52,161 bases of DNA, from assembly GCA_902620895.1 (NCBI GenBank), contig CACNJU010000011.1, forward strand, positions 1-52,161. Reading direction: 5' to 3'. Below are positions 1 through 9,308 of the stretch, in pieces. The first letter of the stretch is position 1, and each line of letters opens with the position of its first letter. The position numbers and the translations under genes are program-made. Under the pieces are notes generated by a model. That model ran no database searches. It worked only from the letters and a program-made list of their open reading frames with translations, and was not told the DNA's origin. Source of the DNA: an uncultured Prochlorococcus sp. (lineage in GTDB: Bacteria > Cyanobacteriota > Cyanobacteriia > PCC-6307 > Cyanobiaceae).

Positions 1-887
1 TTTATTCCGACGTTATATCTACTACTTTGATTGTTTGAACTTGATCTAGCTGAGGAGCTTACCCTACGAGTATCTCGTGGTTTTTTGGATTGATTAGCAT
101 CTTTAAATGAAGCATCTTCTACTTGAGCTGTCGAAGTTTGCTGCCTAATAGAGGATCTAGTAGGTTTCTTTCTTAATGGAGAAGAATCACCAGGAGTAGA
201 GATATTATCTTGTCTAGAAACTGTACGATTCATTCTGGGTCTTGACCCTGTTTTAACTTCATCGCGAGATAAATTTCGTCTTTCACCAAAGTTATTTTTT
301 GCTGGTTGGTTAATATTTCTATCTTCAGAAGTCTGTCTTCTCCTTCTTATAGGTTCGTCATTTTCAAACTGACTTATTTCCCTTGTAGATGGCCTGCTTC
401 TACTAGCTGCAGCAGAGGGTATAGCTCTTGAAACATTCCTCCTACGAGATCTCCCTTCCGTATAGTCTTCTTCAAATTCATCTTCTTGAGGTTTAAATCT
501 TCTGGATGGTCTTTCGGATTCTTCAAATCTATCGTAATCTTCACTAAATCTGCCTCTAGAATTTTTTGGAACATCAGAAATAGGATCATCATCAAAATAA
601 GATGACCTTCTAGCTTGATCAGTAGCAACTCCTCTTAATCGCACACTTTCATATGCGAAAAAAACTGTAGTTCCTGCTAATAAAAACTGACCAAACTGAA
701 GGATGGGATCTAACCTCCAGCCTTGAAAAAATAATATTCCTCCGCATAAAAGTCCTATTGCTGCAAAGAAAACATCATAATCCCTTGCTAATGCAGGCTT
801 AAAAGACCTCAAAAAATAAAGGCCTCCTCCACATACCGCAAGGACAATACCAACAATACTGGCCCAATTGAGACTAGCATTGACCAC
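1..887 (-). CDS. ycf66: Ycf66 family membrane protein (3' end beyond window)
   Basis: About 295 residues are visible and the frame stays open to the window edge, so the C-terminus is missing. I chose the GTG at 885-887 (reads MVNASLNWASIVGIVLAV) because this frame is open throughout and a GGAG lies about 8 nt upstream; an overlapping ATG at 887-889 is in a different frame. The N-terminal ~85 residues hold hydrophobic membrane segments (around residues 8-25, 38-55 and 62-80). The rest is a hydrophilic Arg/Ser-rich tail, typical of the Ycf66 family. Ycf66 is conserved in cyanobacteria and some plastids and its function is not established. It lies just downstream of psbX on the same strand. Confidence 0.82.
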   Translation of the reverse strand, partial: MVNASLNWASIVGIVLAVCGGGLYFLRSFKPALARDYDVFFAAIGLLCGGILFFQGWRLDPILQFGQFLLAGTTVFFAYESVRLRGVATDQARRSSYFDDDPISDVPKNSRGRFSEDYDRFEESERPSRRFKPQEDEFEEDYTEGRSRRRNVSRAIPSAAASRSRPSTREISQFENDEPIRRRRQTSEDRNINQPAKNNFGERRNLSRDEVKTGSRPRMNRTVSRQDNISTPGDSSPLRKKPTRSSIRQQTSTAQVEDASFKDANQSKKPRDTRRVSSSARSSSNNQSSRYNVGI

Positions 888-967
888 ATTCTTTCTCCAA
901 AAATTAATTTTTAAAAGGGTTACTTATATCCCCTATATATATAGTGTACTTAAAACTTCTACAAAAA

Positions 968-1153
968 CTAGCGTCTGCCAGTAGAAGTACGATCAAGGGA
1001 ATCTTTCTGGCTGACAAAAATCAAAAATGCTGTGGCTGGAATAACGATAAGTAAGGCAGCGGCAATAAAACTACCTATCATTCCAACTGCGGAATTATTT
1101 GCAACTTCAGCAGAAAAATCTGCGGCTAGTAATAAATTTGAGATTTGAAACAC
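968..1153 (-). CDS. psbX: Photosystem II protein PsbX
   Basis: This 61-residue single-pass membrane protein has a hydrophobic segment at about residues 24-47 ([20 protein letters not shown]) and a short basic tail ending TSTGRR. Length and sequence fit the short cyanobacterial PsbX, a peripheral PSII subunit in the thylakoid membrane near cytochrome b559 and the quinone-exchange region. Start ATG follows an A/T-rich leader without a strong Shine-Dalgarno. It lies upstream of ycf66 with an 80-base gap, so the two may be cotranscribed. Confidence 0.93.
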   Translation of the reverse strand: MFQISNLLLAADFSAEVANNSAVGMIGSFIAAALLIVIPATAFLIFVSQKDSLDRTSTGRR

Positions 1154-1233
1154 TTTTAATTATTAAATTCTCAATTTATAATACGAATTAAATACGTTTC
1201 AATGGGTTATTTATTAAGATGAATTAAATAATT

Positions 1234-1548
1234 GTGATTTCCTTGCTTGTAAAATCTCTTCAAATTTTAGATATTAGTTTAGGAATTTCTCTTTCATATC
1301 TAACTATTGTTTTTCTTATAAGATTAATACTGACTTGGTACCCAAAAATTGATTTAAGTAAAGGGTTATGGTTGTTAATTTCAATACCTTCAAGTTCTAT
1401 ACTTAGTTTAACAAGAAAACTAATTCCTCCTATTGGCGGAGTTGATGTTGGACCCGTAATTTGGATCGGGGTTATAAGCTTTTTAAGAGAAATTTTAGTC
1501 GGTCAGCAAGGGCTTATAAAACTTGCATTGCATACAAATATTTCATAG
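1234..1548 (+). CDS. YggT/Ycf19 family membrane protein
   Basis: This 104-residue protein has two hydrophobic stretches (about residues 15-36 and 76-92) separated by a loop that carries the family hallmark Arg-x-x-x-x-Trp-Tyr-Pro (LILTWYPKID) and the P-P-I-G-G/D segment before the second helix. The YggT (Ycf19) family is conserved in cyanobacteria and plastids; members have been linked to thylakoid and nucleoid organisation and to cytochrome b6 haem assembly, but the role here is not known. The start is GTG at 1234: an ATG 15 bases upstream in frame is followed immediately by a stop. It is divergent from psbX and convergent with accC. Confidence 0.8.
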   Translation: MISLLVKSLQILDISLGISLSYLTIVFLIRLILTWYPKIDLSKGLWLLISIPSSSILSLTRKLIPPIGGVDVGPVIWIGVISFLREILVGQQGLIKLALHTNIS

Positions 1549-1566
1549 AGATCATTTAATTATTTT

Positions 1567-2913
1567 TCAATAATTTGGTAATAATTCTTCCTCTACATAT
1601 TTAGTATGTATCCTACCTTGCTTAAATTTAGATTTATTAAGTAAGGTTAGATGAAAATTAATTGTTGTAGGAATACCAGTGACTGCACATTCATTTAAAG
1701 CCCTATTCATACGTTTAATAGCTGTATTACGATCTTTTCCCCAGACTATTAATTTACCTATTAATGAGTCATAGAAAGGAGGTATTTCATACCCTGTATA
1801 AACATGACTATCCACCCTTACACCCGGGCCACCAGGAGGAAGCCACCCAGTTATTTTCCCAGGAGATGGTCGAAAATTGTGAGAAGGATCTTCAGCATTG
1901 ATTCTACATTCAATTGCATGACCATTTAAATGAATATCATCCTGATTAAATTCCAAGTTTGCTCCACTTGCAATTTTAATTTGCTCAGCTATTAAATCAA
2001 CTCCCGTAACCATTTCAGTAACAGGATGTTCAACTTGAATCCTGGTATTCATTTCCATAAAATAAAAATTATCATCATCAACTAAAAATTCTACTGTCCC
2101 AGCTCCTTCGTAGCCGATGCTTTTTGCAGCAGCAATCGCTGCGTTTCCCATTTTTTTTCTTAGCTCAGGGTTAATTGCAGGACTAGGAGACTCTTCTAGC
2201 AACTTCTGATGTCTTCTTTGAACTGAACAATCCCTCTCTCCTAAATGAACAACATTACCCGACCTATCCGCCAAAATTTGAATTTCTACATGTCTTGGCT
2301 TCTTTATAAATTTCTCCATATATAAACCATCATTACCAAAAGCTGCTTCTGCTTCGCCTTGAGCTGCTTTAAACATTTTTTCAAGATTATCAGAGTTTTC
2401 CACCAACCTCATACCTCTTCCACCTCCTCCAGCAGTCGCCTTAATAATTACCGGATAGCCAATATCATCTGCCAATTTATAAGCCTCTTCAACATTTAAT
2501 AACAAGCCTTTACTACCAGGTACTGTTGGAACTCCAACTGCTTCCATAGTTTCTTTAGCTGTAGATTTATCTCCCATAGATCTAATAGCTTTAGGAGATG
2601 GGCCAATAAAAACTATACCGTGATCATTACACATCTCAGCAAATTTATCATTTTCAGCAAGAAATCCATAACCAGGATGAATAGCATCAACTCCTCTCGA
2701 TGTAGCAGCAGCGAGTATATTTGGAATATTTAAATAACTCTTATTACTTAACGAATCGCCGACGCAAACCGCTTCATCAGCAAGCTGAACATGCAATGCT
2801 TTTTTATCTACAGTGCTAAAAACTGCGACGGTTGCAATACCTAGTTCTCTACAACTTCTGACAATTCGCAAAGCTATTTCTCCACGATTAGCAATTAAAA
2901 CTTTTTCAACCAT
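1567..2913 (-). CDS. accC: Biotin carboxylase subunit of acetyl-CoA carboxylase
   Basis: At 448 residues this has the length of bacterial AccC. It carboxylates the biotin of AccB using ATP and bicarbonate, the first step of fatty-acid synthesis. Visible features are the N-terminal [11 protein letters not shown] fold (3-13), the ATP-grasp glycine-rich loop AGGGGRGMR (161-169), and the catalytic segment with Lys237 in HQKLLEE, Glu275, and the cluster [10 protein letters not shown] (287-296), which supplies the metal ligand, Arg291 and Glu295. Nothing is missing. The partner accB lies far away in this window, at 48.3-48.9 kb, as is common in marine picocyanobacteria. Confidence 0.97.
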   Translation of the reverse strand: MVEKVLIANRGEIALRIVRSCRELGIATVAVFSTVDKKALHVQLADEAVCVGDSLSNKSYLNIPNILAAATSRGVDAIHPGYGFLAENDKFAEMCNDHGIVFIGPSPKAIRSMGDKSTAKETMEAVGVPTVPGSKGLLLNVEEAYKLADDIGYPVIIKATAGGGGRGMRLVENSDNLEKMFKAAQGEAEAAFGNDGLYMEKFIKKPRHVEIQILADRSGNVVHLGERDCSVQRRHQKLLEESPSPAINPELRKKMGNAAIAAAKSIGYEGAGTVEFLVDDDNFYFMEMNTRIQVEHPVTEMVTGVDLIAEQIKIASGANLEFNQDDIHLNGHAIECRINAEDPSHNFRPSPGKITGWLPPGGPGVRVDSHVYTGYEIPPFYDSLIGKLIVWGKDRNTAIKRMNRALNECAVTGIPTTINFHLTLLNKSKFKQGRIHTKYVEEELLPNY

Positions 2914-3173
2914 TATGAAAATTAAATTGAAGAAATGAAATGACTTAAAATAAAAAATTAATTGCCAAAGTATTCAACAAAATTTTTTAGTGATCAGAGG
3001 ACATTTTTTACAATACAACCTCAAACGTTATATATGTATAAATATTTGTTTTATGCAATAGAAAAATTATTCATCATATTCAAAAATACTCTCTTAGAAC
3101 TACATTCTTATTTCAGCCAATAATGTATGATATTTTTAAGGTTTAGGTATCCAATGGTTGCTAAAAACCCTTT

Positions 3174-3255
3174 GCGGACGTGGCGGAATTGGTAGACGCG
3201 CACGTCTAAGGAGCGTGTGGCTTCGGCCTTGCGAGTTCAAGTCTCGCCGTCCGCA
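3174..3255 (+). tRNA. tRNA-Leu, anticodon AAG
   Basis: The gene folds as a class II tRNA of 82 nt. Acceptor GCGGACG (3174-3180) pairs with CGTCCGC (3248-3254), with discriminator A. The anticodon stem CACGT/GCGTG encloses the loop CTAAGGA, so the anticodon is AAG with T33 and G37. A long variable arm holds GGCTTCGGCC. The T arm is GCGAG-TTCAAGT-CTCGC. CCA is not encoded. A34 would have to become inosine to read CUU, CUC and CUA. An alternative reading as UAA would need a mispaired stem and would lack A37. No intron is present. Confidence 0.93.
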
Positions 3256-3280
3256 TTTAATGTATTCTGGTTGAACTGCA

Positions 3281-4546
3281 ATGAAAAAAAAATCAGTTGC
3301 AGTAGTGATAATTTCCAATGGTCCTGGTGAATTAACTACATGGGTAAATCCTGTAGTGGATGAGCTAAACAAAATAAATAAATCACTATGTGATGACGAT
3401 AAACACGATTTCGCTCTAAGGTTAGTCCTTGTTCCTTGCCCAAATGCCACTGGTAAAGAATTTTTAGTGGCAAATTCATGGAATAAATTCGAATTAATTA
3501 CAAAATCCAAAAGTTTTTGGAAATTATTAATAAAGCCACATTCTTTTGCTAAATGGCCAAAAAAAGGGGTGGTTATTTTCCTTGGTGGGGATCAATTTTG
3601 GAGCATTTTATTAGCTAAAAGATTAGGTTATTTAAATATCACATATGCAGAATGGATTTCGCGATGGCCTCAATGGACCAACGAAATTGCTGCTATGAAT
3701 GTAAAAGTAAAAGAATTAATACCTAAAAAATATAAATATAAATGTAACGTCATTGGCGATTTGATGGCAGATATCAAACTTAATAGAGAAATATCATTCA
3801 GAAATAAAGAAAAAAAATACATTGCATTGTTGCCTGGTTCTAAGAAAGCAAAGCTTTCTGTTGGAATTCCTTTCTTCTTAGAAGTTGCAGATTATATCGC
3901 TGAAGAAAATCAAAATATAAATTTTATAATTCCCATTGCCCCAACTACTAATGAAAATGAATATTTATTTTTTCAAAGCAACAAAAATCCAATTGCTAAA
4001 TATTACACATCAAAAATCAAAACAATTAAAAACTTCAAAGACTCCCGTTTTGATTATGTAATTGAAACATCAAAAAATACAAAGATTTATCTAATCAAGA
4101 AACATCCTTGCTATGAAATATTAAAAGAATGTGATCTTGCGATTACAACTGTAGGAGCAAATACTGCAGAATTAGCAGCAATTAGTCTTCCAATGTTAGT
4201 TGTTCTACCAACTCAACATTTAAATATGATGAATGCCTGGGATGGTATTTTTGGAGTCCTTGGAAAAATTTCATTAATAAATAGATTCTTGACTTTTATA
4301 ATTAAAAATTTCTATTTTAAAAAAAAGAAGTTTTTTGCTTGGCCAAATATTAAAGCTAAAAGAATGATTGTTCCTGAAAGGATAGGTAATATTTCGCCAA
4401 GAGAAATTGCAAGAGAAGTATTATTTCTTATTAAAAATAGAGAGCAATTAAAAAGTATTAGAAATAATCTACACAAAGAGAGAGGCGATAAAGGGGCTGC
4501 AAAAAAACTTGCTTCTATAATTATTAATTCAATAAAAAAACTTTAA
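3281..4546 (+). CDS. LpxB-like glycosyltransferase family protein
   Basis: This 421-residue protein resembles lipid-A-disaccharide synthase (GT-B fold). The N-terminus VVIISNGPGELTTWV (7-21) matches the position of the LpxB nucleotide-sugar loop. An IGDLMADI segment near residue 160 corresponds to the LpxB VGHPxxD region. LLPGSKKAK near 184 matches the LLPGSR motif, and DLAITTVGANTAELA near 285 matches the donor-site SGTAxLE region. It is divergent from true LpxB (no GEASGD), so substrate is uncertain; a cyanobacterial glycolipid or envelope sugar transfer is an inference. It starts 25 bases after tRNA-Leu and converges with the PRC-barrel gene with a 3-base gap. Confidence 0.65.
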   Translation: MKKKSVAVVIISNGPGELTTWVNPVVDELNKINKSLCDDDKHDFALRLVLVPCPNATGKEFLVANSWNKFELITKSKSFWKLLIKPHSFAKWPKKGVVIFLGGDQFWSILLAKRLGYLNITYAEWISRWPQWTNEIAAMNVKVKELIPKKYKYKCNVIGDLMADIKLNREISFRNKEKKYIALLPGSKKAKLSVGIPFFLEVADYIAEENQNINFIIPIAPTTNENEYLFFQSNKNPIAKYYTSKIKTIKNFKDSRFDYVIETSKNTKIYLIKKHPCYEILKECDLAITTVGANTAELAAISLPMLVVLPTQHLNMMNAWDGIFGVLGKISLINRFLTFIIKNFYFKKKKFFAWPNIKAKRMIVPERIGNISPREIAREVLFLIKNREQLKSIRNNLHKERGDKGAAKKLASIIINSIKKL

Positions 4547-4549
4547 CAA

Positions 4550-5596
4550 TTACCAGGGATCATCAATTTCTAATTTTTCATTATCTTGAACTATATTTTG
4601 TTCATCTAGTGGTTCAATATCTAAAGTTTCAGTTGCATTTTGAATTGGTCTTTTAGAAGCTAATTTTGTAGTTGCCTGTTTCTTTTGCTTAAACTCAATA
4701 TTGTTTTTTTTATCTAATTGATTAACACTATTTTGATTATCGATCTGCTCAGAATCATCATTATTCATGTATAGCTTTTTTCTGTTACCTGTTTCTTGTG
4801 CAGAACCCTTTATCTCAACATATTCAAGTTCATCTTCATAATCATCTTCATAATCATCTTCATAATCATCTTGTTCAAGAACTTCTTCATATTCCTCGAC
4901 CACATTGTTTTCCTGTTCTGATTCAGAACCTGAAAGTAACTGATTCTCAACAGGTACAAGATTTGCTGAATATCCATTTACTTCCCTTTCATCCCAGGAA
5001 GAACCCCCGACTCCAAGTTTCTCAAGTAGTCCACTACTTAGTTGCTTCAATTTCTCTTCAGCACCTTCATAAACAATAATCCTATCGGTACCACTACTTA
5101 CAATTTCCTCAACAGGTATTTCCCAAGTACTTAAAACTCCCTCGCCTAAAAGCGGAACACCAACAGCAGCCATAACAAGAGATATCAAATCTCCAGTCTC
5201 AATATCAAAAGAAAAGCCAAGAACTCTTCCCAGAAGTTGTCCAGATTCTGTAATCACTTGACAATTAATTACCTTCCCATACCTTTCTGGAGAAAAACTT
5301 TCACTCAAAGAATCTAGGGAGTCAACTAATATGACATCTCCAACTTGCTTTATACTTTCTAAAGGCATCCATTTTGGCAAACCTGGTAAAAATCTTGTAA
5401 GTGGATTATCTCTTAGTCCCAAAGCGACCACCTCTCTTCTATCAATATCAACAACAACTTCACCAACTACGCCTAGCCGCCTTCCAGTATCAGTAGTTAT
5501 CACTTGTGTTCCCATTAATTCTGACCTTAACCATAAACGTTCACTAGGAACCGAGTTAGGGAGATTCTTATTAGCAGATGTGTTAGACAAGCTCAT
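4550..5596 (-). CDS. PRC-barrel domain protein with acidic tail
   Basis: This 348-residue protein holds two PRC-barrel-like beta domains, at about residues 24-95 (LMGTQVITTDTGRRLGVVGE) and 105-175 (VITESGQLLGRVLGFSFDI). A long hydrophilic tail of about 150 residues follows and includes a run of Asp/Glu/Tyr repeats near 240-255. PRC barrels occur in the photosynthetic reaction centre H subunit and in RNA-processing proteins such as RimM; double-PRC proteins are common in cyanobacteria without a firm role. There is no signal peptide or membrane helix, so it is probably soluble. It sits 45 bases downstream of smc on the same strand, so an operon is plausible. Confidence 0.8.
   Translation of the reverse strand: MSLSNTSANKNLPNSVPSERLWLRSELMGTQVITTDTGRRLGVVGEVVVDIDRREVVALGLRDNPLTRFLPGLPKWMPLESIKQVGDVILVDSLDSLSESFSPERYGKVINCQVITESGQLLGRVLGFSFDIETGDLISLVMAAVGVPLLGEGVLSTWEIPVEEIVSSGTDRIIVYEGAEEKLKQLSSGLLEKLGVGGSSWDEREVNGYSANLVPVENQLLSGSESEQENNVVEEYEEVLEQDDYEDDYEDDYEDELEYVEIKGSAQETGNRKKLYMNNDDSEQIDNQNSVNQLDKKNNIEFKQKKQATTKLASKRPIQNATETLDIEPLDEQNIVQDNEKLEIDDPW
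4831..4872. repeat. 12-bp in-frame microsatellite in PRC-barrel gene
   Basis: The unit catcttcataat is repeated three and a half times without interruption. It codes on the minus strand for the acidic D-Y-E-D repeat of the PRC-barrel protein tail. The 12-bp period keeps the frame, so copy-number change would only lengthen or shorten the acidic stretch. Confidence 0.85.
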
Positions 5597-5641
5597 AAAT
5601 TTCTTTTTATCATTCTGACGTATAAATTTAAAAAAGTGTGT

Positions 5642-8600
5642 TTATGCAGCATTTGGTAACCCAAGAACTTGAGTATAAGCACCTCTTGCTTGCGCAACCC
5701 CAATTGTTCGTTCAGATGCACTAATCATAGGCCTTCTATGACTTACGACTATAAATTGAGCATTTGATGACTGATTTGATATTAGTTTTGACAACCTTTC
5801 AACATTAATGCCATCTAAAAAACTATCAACCTCGTCTAATGCATAAAAAGGTGAAGGCTTATACTTTTGCAAAGCAAATAAAAAACTTAAAGCAGTTAAC
5901 GATTTTTCACCACCTGACATAGACGCTAATCTTCTGACATTTTTTCCCTTGGGATGAGCCACTAAAGTTAATCCTCCTTCTAAAGGATAATTAGGATTTT
6001 CAAGTTGAAGAAATCCATCTCCATCAGATAAATTTGCAAAAATTTCTCTAAAATGTTTATCAACTTCTGTAAATGCTTGCATAAAAGCTTCTTGACGCAT
6101 CGTAGATACAGTTTCTATTCTCAGCAATAATTCAGATCTTTCATTAGATAGAATTTCTAATTTTTCTCGTAAACAATTTAATCTCTCAATTAATTCTTCT
6201 AGTTCATCAAGAGCCAACATATTGACAGGTTCTAAGCTTTCTAGTTTTGCATTGATAATCGAAATTTCTGATTGCAAAGATTCAAGACTCTTCCCTTCAT
6301 ATTCTCCAAACTCCGGGGAAGGATTGGGTAGATCTTTTTTATAATTTTCTAATTTTATTTTCTCGCTCCTCATCTCTTCTTTAAGGGAATGCATATCCCT
6401 TTCAAGATATTCGAGCTTTAACAGATAGTTATTATATTCTTGCCTTTTATTTGAAATTGAAGAGTTTAATTCATCTCTTTTCCTTCTCAATAAACCTAAA
6501 TTCTTTTCAAGAGAATTTTTTTGATTATCGAGATCTGAAAGCTCTTTTTTAAATTGATCTCTTTTTTCTATCCATTCACTATGAGCAATTGAGAGTTGTT
6601 TGATAGATTCCTGCAAGTTTTTTTCTTGTAGTAAAATAATTTTTAATGAATTATTAATACGCTCTTTATTTAAAGCAAATTTATTCTTTTTATCTATTAA
6701 TGTATTTCTCTCTTTAATAAGTAATTCAAGTTTTTTATCAAGATTATTAAAGTCGTCATTAAAAGCTATTAATGATGATTTTTGATTTTTTTCATAATTT
6801 GCCTTTTGAATAATTTGTAGTTGATCAAATTTATCGTGATAAGGCTTCAATTGATTCTTTAAATGACCTAGCTCGTTAACTAATAGATTATTAGCATTAT
6901 CAAGTTTATTTAATCTCGATTTACAATCCTCAATTCTTTGCGAGACAGCTTTAAGGGAATCTTGATTTACTTCAATTTCTTTATTAAATGAGGCACAATC
7001 CTCAATTATTTGACTGCGGTTAGAATTTAATATACTAAGTCTATTATTTTTTAGTATCAAATCATTATTTGACTCTTTTAAAGCTTCTTCGATAACTAAT
7101 AATCTTTCTTTTATAGGACTGGAATCATCAATATCATTATTAATTCCAAACCTATAAGCCAAATCTTTATTTAACTTACTGCCTCCTGTAATAGCACCAC
7201 TTGCTTCTAATAATTCACCACTTAAGGTAACCAACCTATTTTTTTGTGTAGATAACCTAGCTGATGATAAGTCTGAAAAAACCAAAGTATCTCCAAAAAC
7301 ATATCGAAAAACATCTGAATAAACTTCATCAAAAGTAATTAGATTAATAGCTTTATCAATAAATCCATTCTCCCTGTTATTTTCAAATCTTGAAATTGCG
7401 TAATTCTTTTTTTGACTTTTAATTCTATTTAAAGGTAAAAAAGTTAATCTTCCCGCTTTCTTCTTTTTAAGAATTTCAATTGCTTTTGCAGCAATATGAT
7501 CATTATCAACAACAATTTGTCCTAACCTATTTCCAGCAGCAATTTCTAATGCATATCTATTTTTCTCACTGACCTCTCCAAGTTGAGCTACATAACCATG
7601 TATACCCTCTAACCCTGCCTCTAAAAGAATTCTGAGAGCATATGAACCTCTAGATTCGTTTAAAGCTTCCTTCCTGCTTTCGAATCTAGATAAATCCTTT
7701 TCAAGCCTTAATTGCTCGTTAGTTAGCCTTGATTTAGTTTTAATTAATAAATCGATTTCATTTTTTAAAGAATTAATTTCTGTGCTATTACTTGCCAAGT
7801 TTTTATTCTTTGTATCGGATGTCTCTTTTTTTCTTTGATTTCCCTGAAAAAGTTTCTGCTTTTCTAAGTCTAAGGATTCGATCTGTGATAATATCTCATC
7901 TTTTTGAATATTATTTTGAATAGTTTCTTCTTCAATTTTCCTTTTTTTTATTTCCAAAGGACTAATTTGATTTTTTATACTTTCAAGCTCAGCATTTAAT
8001 TTGATACTTTGTTTTGAGAATTCTCCAGATTCTCCAGCCGCATCAGAAAGTTTTTTTCTGGATAGTTTATGTTTTAAAGTGAGATCATCAATTTGCAAGT
8101 TCAATTGATTTAAAAAATTATCATCGAAATTTTCTTGTCTCATTTTTTCTGACTCGATATTCCTCTTAGAAATTGCAATTTCATCTCTCTGTTTTTGTAA
8201 TTTAATACCCTCTTCTTTATTCAGAATTGATATCCTATCAAGTTCTCTCAAGCTAGAGTTAATACTTCCAATATCAGAATTAACTTTTATCAAAGTATCC
8301 TCTCCTTTCTCCTTAAGCTCATCAACAAGTATTTTCAAAGCATCTTCTAAAACTAATATTTCTTTACTAATAGATTCTTTTTGTTTATTAAATAAGATTT
8401 TATTTTTTTCAATTTCACTTTCTTTTTTTTCTATGGATGCAACATGCTTAACTTGTTTTTCAAAAATAAGAACTTTCTCTAATTCTATTATTTGTAATAG
8501 TTTTGCCTTTAACTCTTTATATCGCTTTGCTTTTTCACATTCTTTTTCAAGCTTAGTTTTACTAGATTGCAATTCATTTTCTAAAATTTCACATCTTTCT

Positions 8601-9232
8601 TGTCTTTCGAAAACGTCATTTAATTTTGCATTAGTTTGTTCTATTCTTGTATCAAAAAGTGCGACTCCTGCTAATTCATCAATAAGATTTCTCCTCTCCT
8701 TATTATTCATTGATACTATTCTTGTTACATCACCCTGCATAACAACATTGCTGCCCTCAGGATCAACACTGATATCTCTTAATATTCTCTGTATTTGTTG
8801 CAAGGTACATTGTTTTCCATCAGAAGTATAAGTAGAAGCATAAGAACCACCTGGCATAAGCCTTAATTTTCTAGAAACTAACCATTCTTTTTGACCTTTA
8901 TTAAGGGCAATTTCTTCTTCTTCTAGTTCCAAAGGCGGAAGGTCCTCTCTAGGAGACCAATCTTGAATATTAAATTTTACCGATACAGATGTTTCTGATG
9001 ACTTACCATCTTTAACTTTGGAGTTATTTATTAGATCTGGCAATCTTTCAGCCCTCATACCTCTACTATTAGCTAGACCTAAACAAAATAAAATTCCATC
9101 TAAAATATTACTTTTCCCAGAACCGTTAGGACCCGTAACCACCGTAAAACCTTCTTCGAGAGGTATTTTTACATTACCCCCAAAAGATTTAAAATTTTCA
9201 AATTCGACCTGATTGATATGTACCAATCTCAA
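5642..9232 (-). CDS. smc: Chromosome segregation ATPase SMC
   Basis: This 1196-residue protein has complete SMC architecture. The Walker A GPNGSGKSN lies near residue 35, followed by a coiled coil rich in Lys/Glu/Leu, then a hinge at about 530-650 (AAGNRLGQIVVDN near 565) and a second coiled coil. The ABC signature MSGGEKSLTALS is near 1105 and Walker B ALDEVDSFLD near 1130. The C-terminal D-loop and H-loop (VVSHRRPMI) are present. SMC condenses and separates replicated chromosomes together with ScpA/ScpB. Nothing is truncated. It is followed by the PRC-barrel gene. Confidence 0.97.
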   Translation of the reverse strand: MRLVHINQVEFENFKSFGGNVKIPLEEGFTVVTGPNGSGKSNILDGILFCLGLANSRGMRAERLPDLINNSKVKDGKSSETSVSVKFNIQDWSPREDLPPLELEEEEIALNKGQKEWLVSRKLRLMPGGSYASTYTSDGKQCTLQQIQRILRDISVDPEGSNVVMQGDVTRIVSMNNKERRNLIDELAGVALFDTRIEQTNAKLNDVFERQERCEILENELQSSKTKLEKECEKAKRYKELKAKLLQIIELEKVLIFEKQVKHVASIEKKESEIEKNKILFNKQKESISKEILVLEDALKILVDELKEKGEDTLIKVNSDIGSINSSLRELDRISILNKEEGIKLQKQRDEIAISKRNIESEKMRQENFDDNFLNQLNLQIDDLTLKHKLSRKKLSDAAGESGEFSKQSIKLNAELESIKNQISPLEIKKRKIEEETIQNNIQKDEILSQIESLDLEKQKLFQGNQRKKETSDTKNKNLASNSTEINSLKNEIDLLIKTKSRLTNEQLRLEKDLSRFESRKEALNESRGSYALRILLEAGLEGIHGYVAQLGEVSEKNRYALEIAAGNRLGQIVVDNDHIAAKAIEILKKKKAGRLTFLPLNRIKSQKKNYAISRFENNRENGFIDKAINLITFDEVYSDVFRYVFGDTLVFSDLSSARLSTQKNRLVTLSGELLEASGAITGGSKLNKDLAYRFGINNDIDDSSPIKERLLVIEEALKESNNDLILKNNRLSILNSNRSQIIEDCASFNKEIEVNQDSLKAVSQRIEDCKSRLNKLDNANNLLVNELGHLKNQLKPYHDKFDQLQIIQKANYEKNQKSSLIAFNDDFNNLDKKLELLIKERNTLIDKKNKFALNKERINNSLKIILLQEKNLQESIKQLSIAHSEWIEKRDQFKKELSDLDNQKNSLEKNLGLLRRKRDELNSSISNKRQEYNNYLLKLEYLERDMHSLKEEMRSEKIKLENYKKDLPNPSPEFGEYEGKSLESLQSEISIINAKLESLEPVNMLALDELEELIERLNCLREKLEILSNERSELLLRIETVSTMRQEAFMQAFTEVDKHFREIFANLSDGDGFLQLENPNYPLEGGLTLVAHPKGKNVRRLASMSGGEKSLTALSFLFALQKYKPSPFYALDEVDSFLDGINVERLSKLISNQSSNAQFIVVSHRRPMISASERTIGVAQARGAYTQVLGLPNAA

Positions 9233-9308
9233 GTCTCAATAGCTAAATAAGAATAACTAATTTGCAAAAATTCTCAATAGGAATATTACGTTTATTTATA
9301 AATGAGTA

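Noticed and set aside
374..628. 84-codon minus-strand ORF inside ycf66
   Set aside because: It is out of frame with the longer Ycf66 frame that starts at 887 and stays open to the window edge.
2914..3173. Possible gene or riboswitch in the 260-base accC upstream gap
   Set aside because: No supported ORF or recognisable aptamer; only AT-rich sequence that may hold the tRNA-Leu and accC promoters.
3174..3255. Group I intron in tRNA-Leu
   Set aside because: The cyanobacterial intron is in tRNA-Leu(UAA); this gene is uninterrupted and has anticodon AAG.
3136..3510. 124-codon minus-strand ORF spanning tRNA-Leu
   Set aside because: It runs antisense through the tRNA and the LpxB-like gene start; translation contains tRNA-derived sequence (GRRDLNSQGRSH) and is a shadow.
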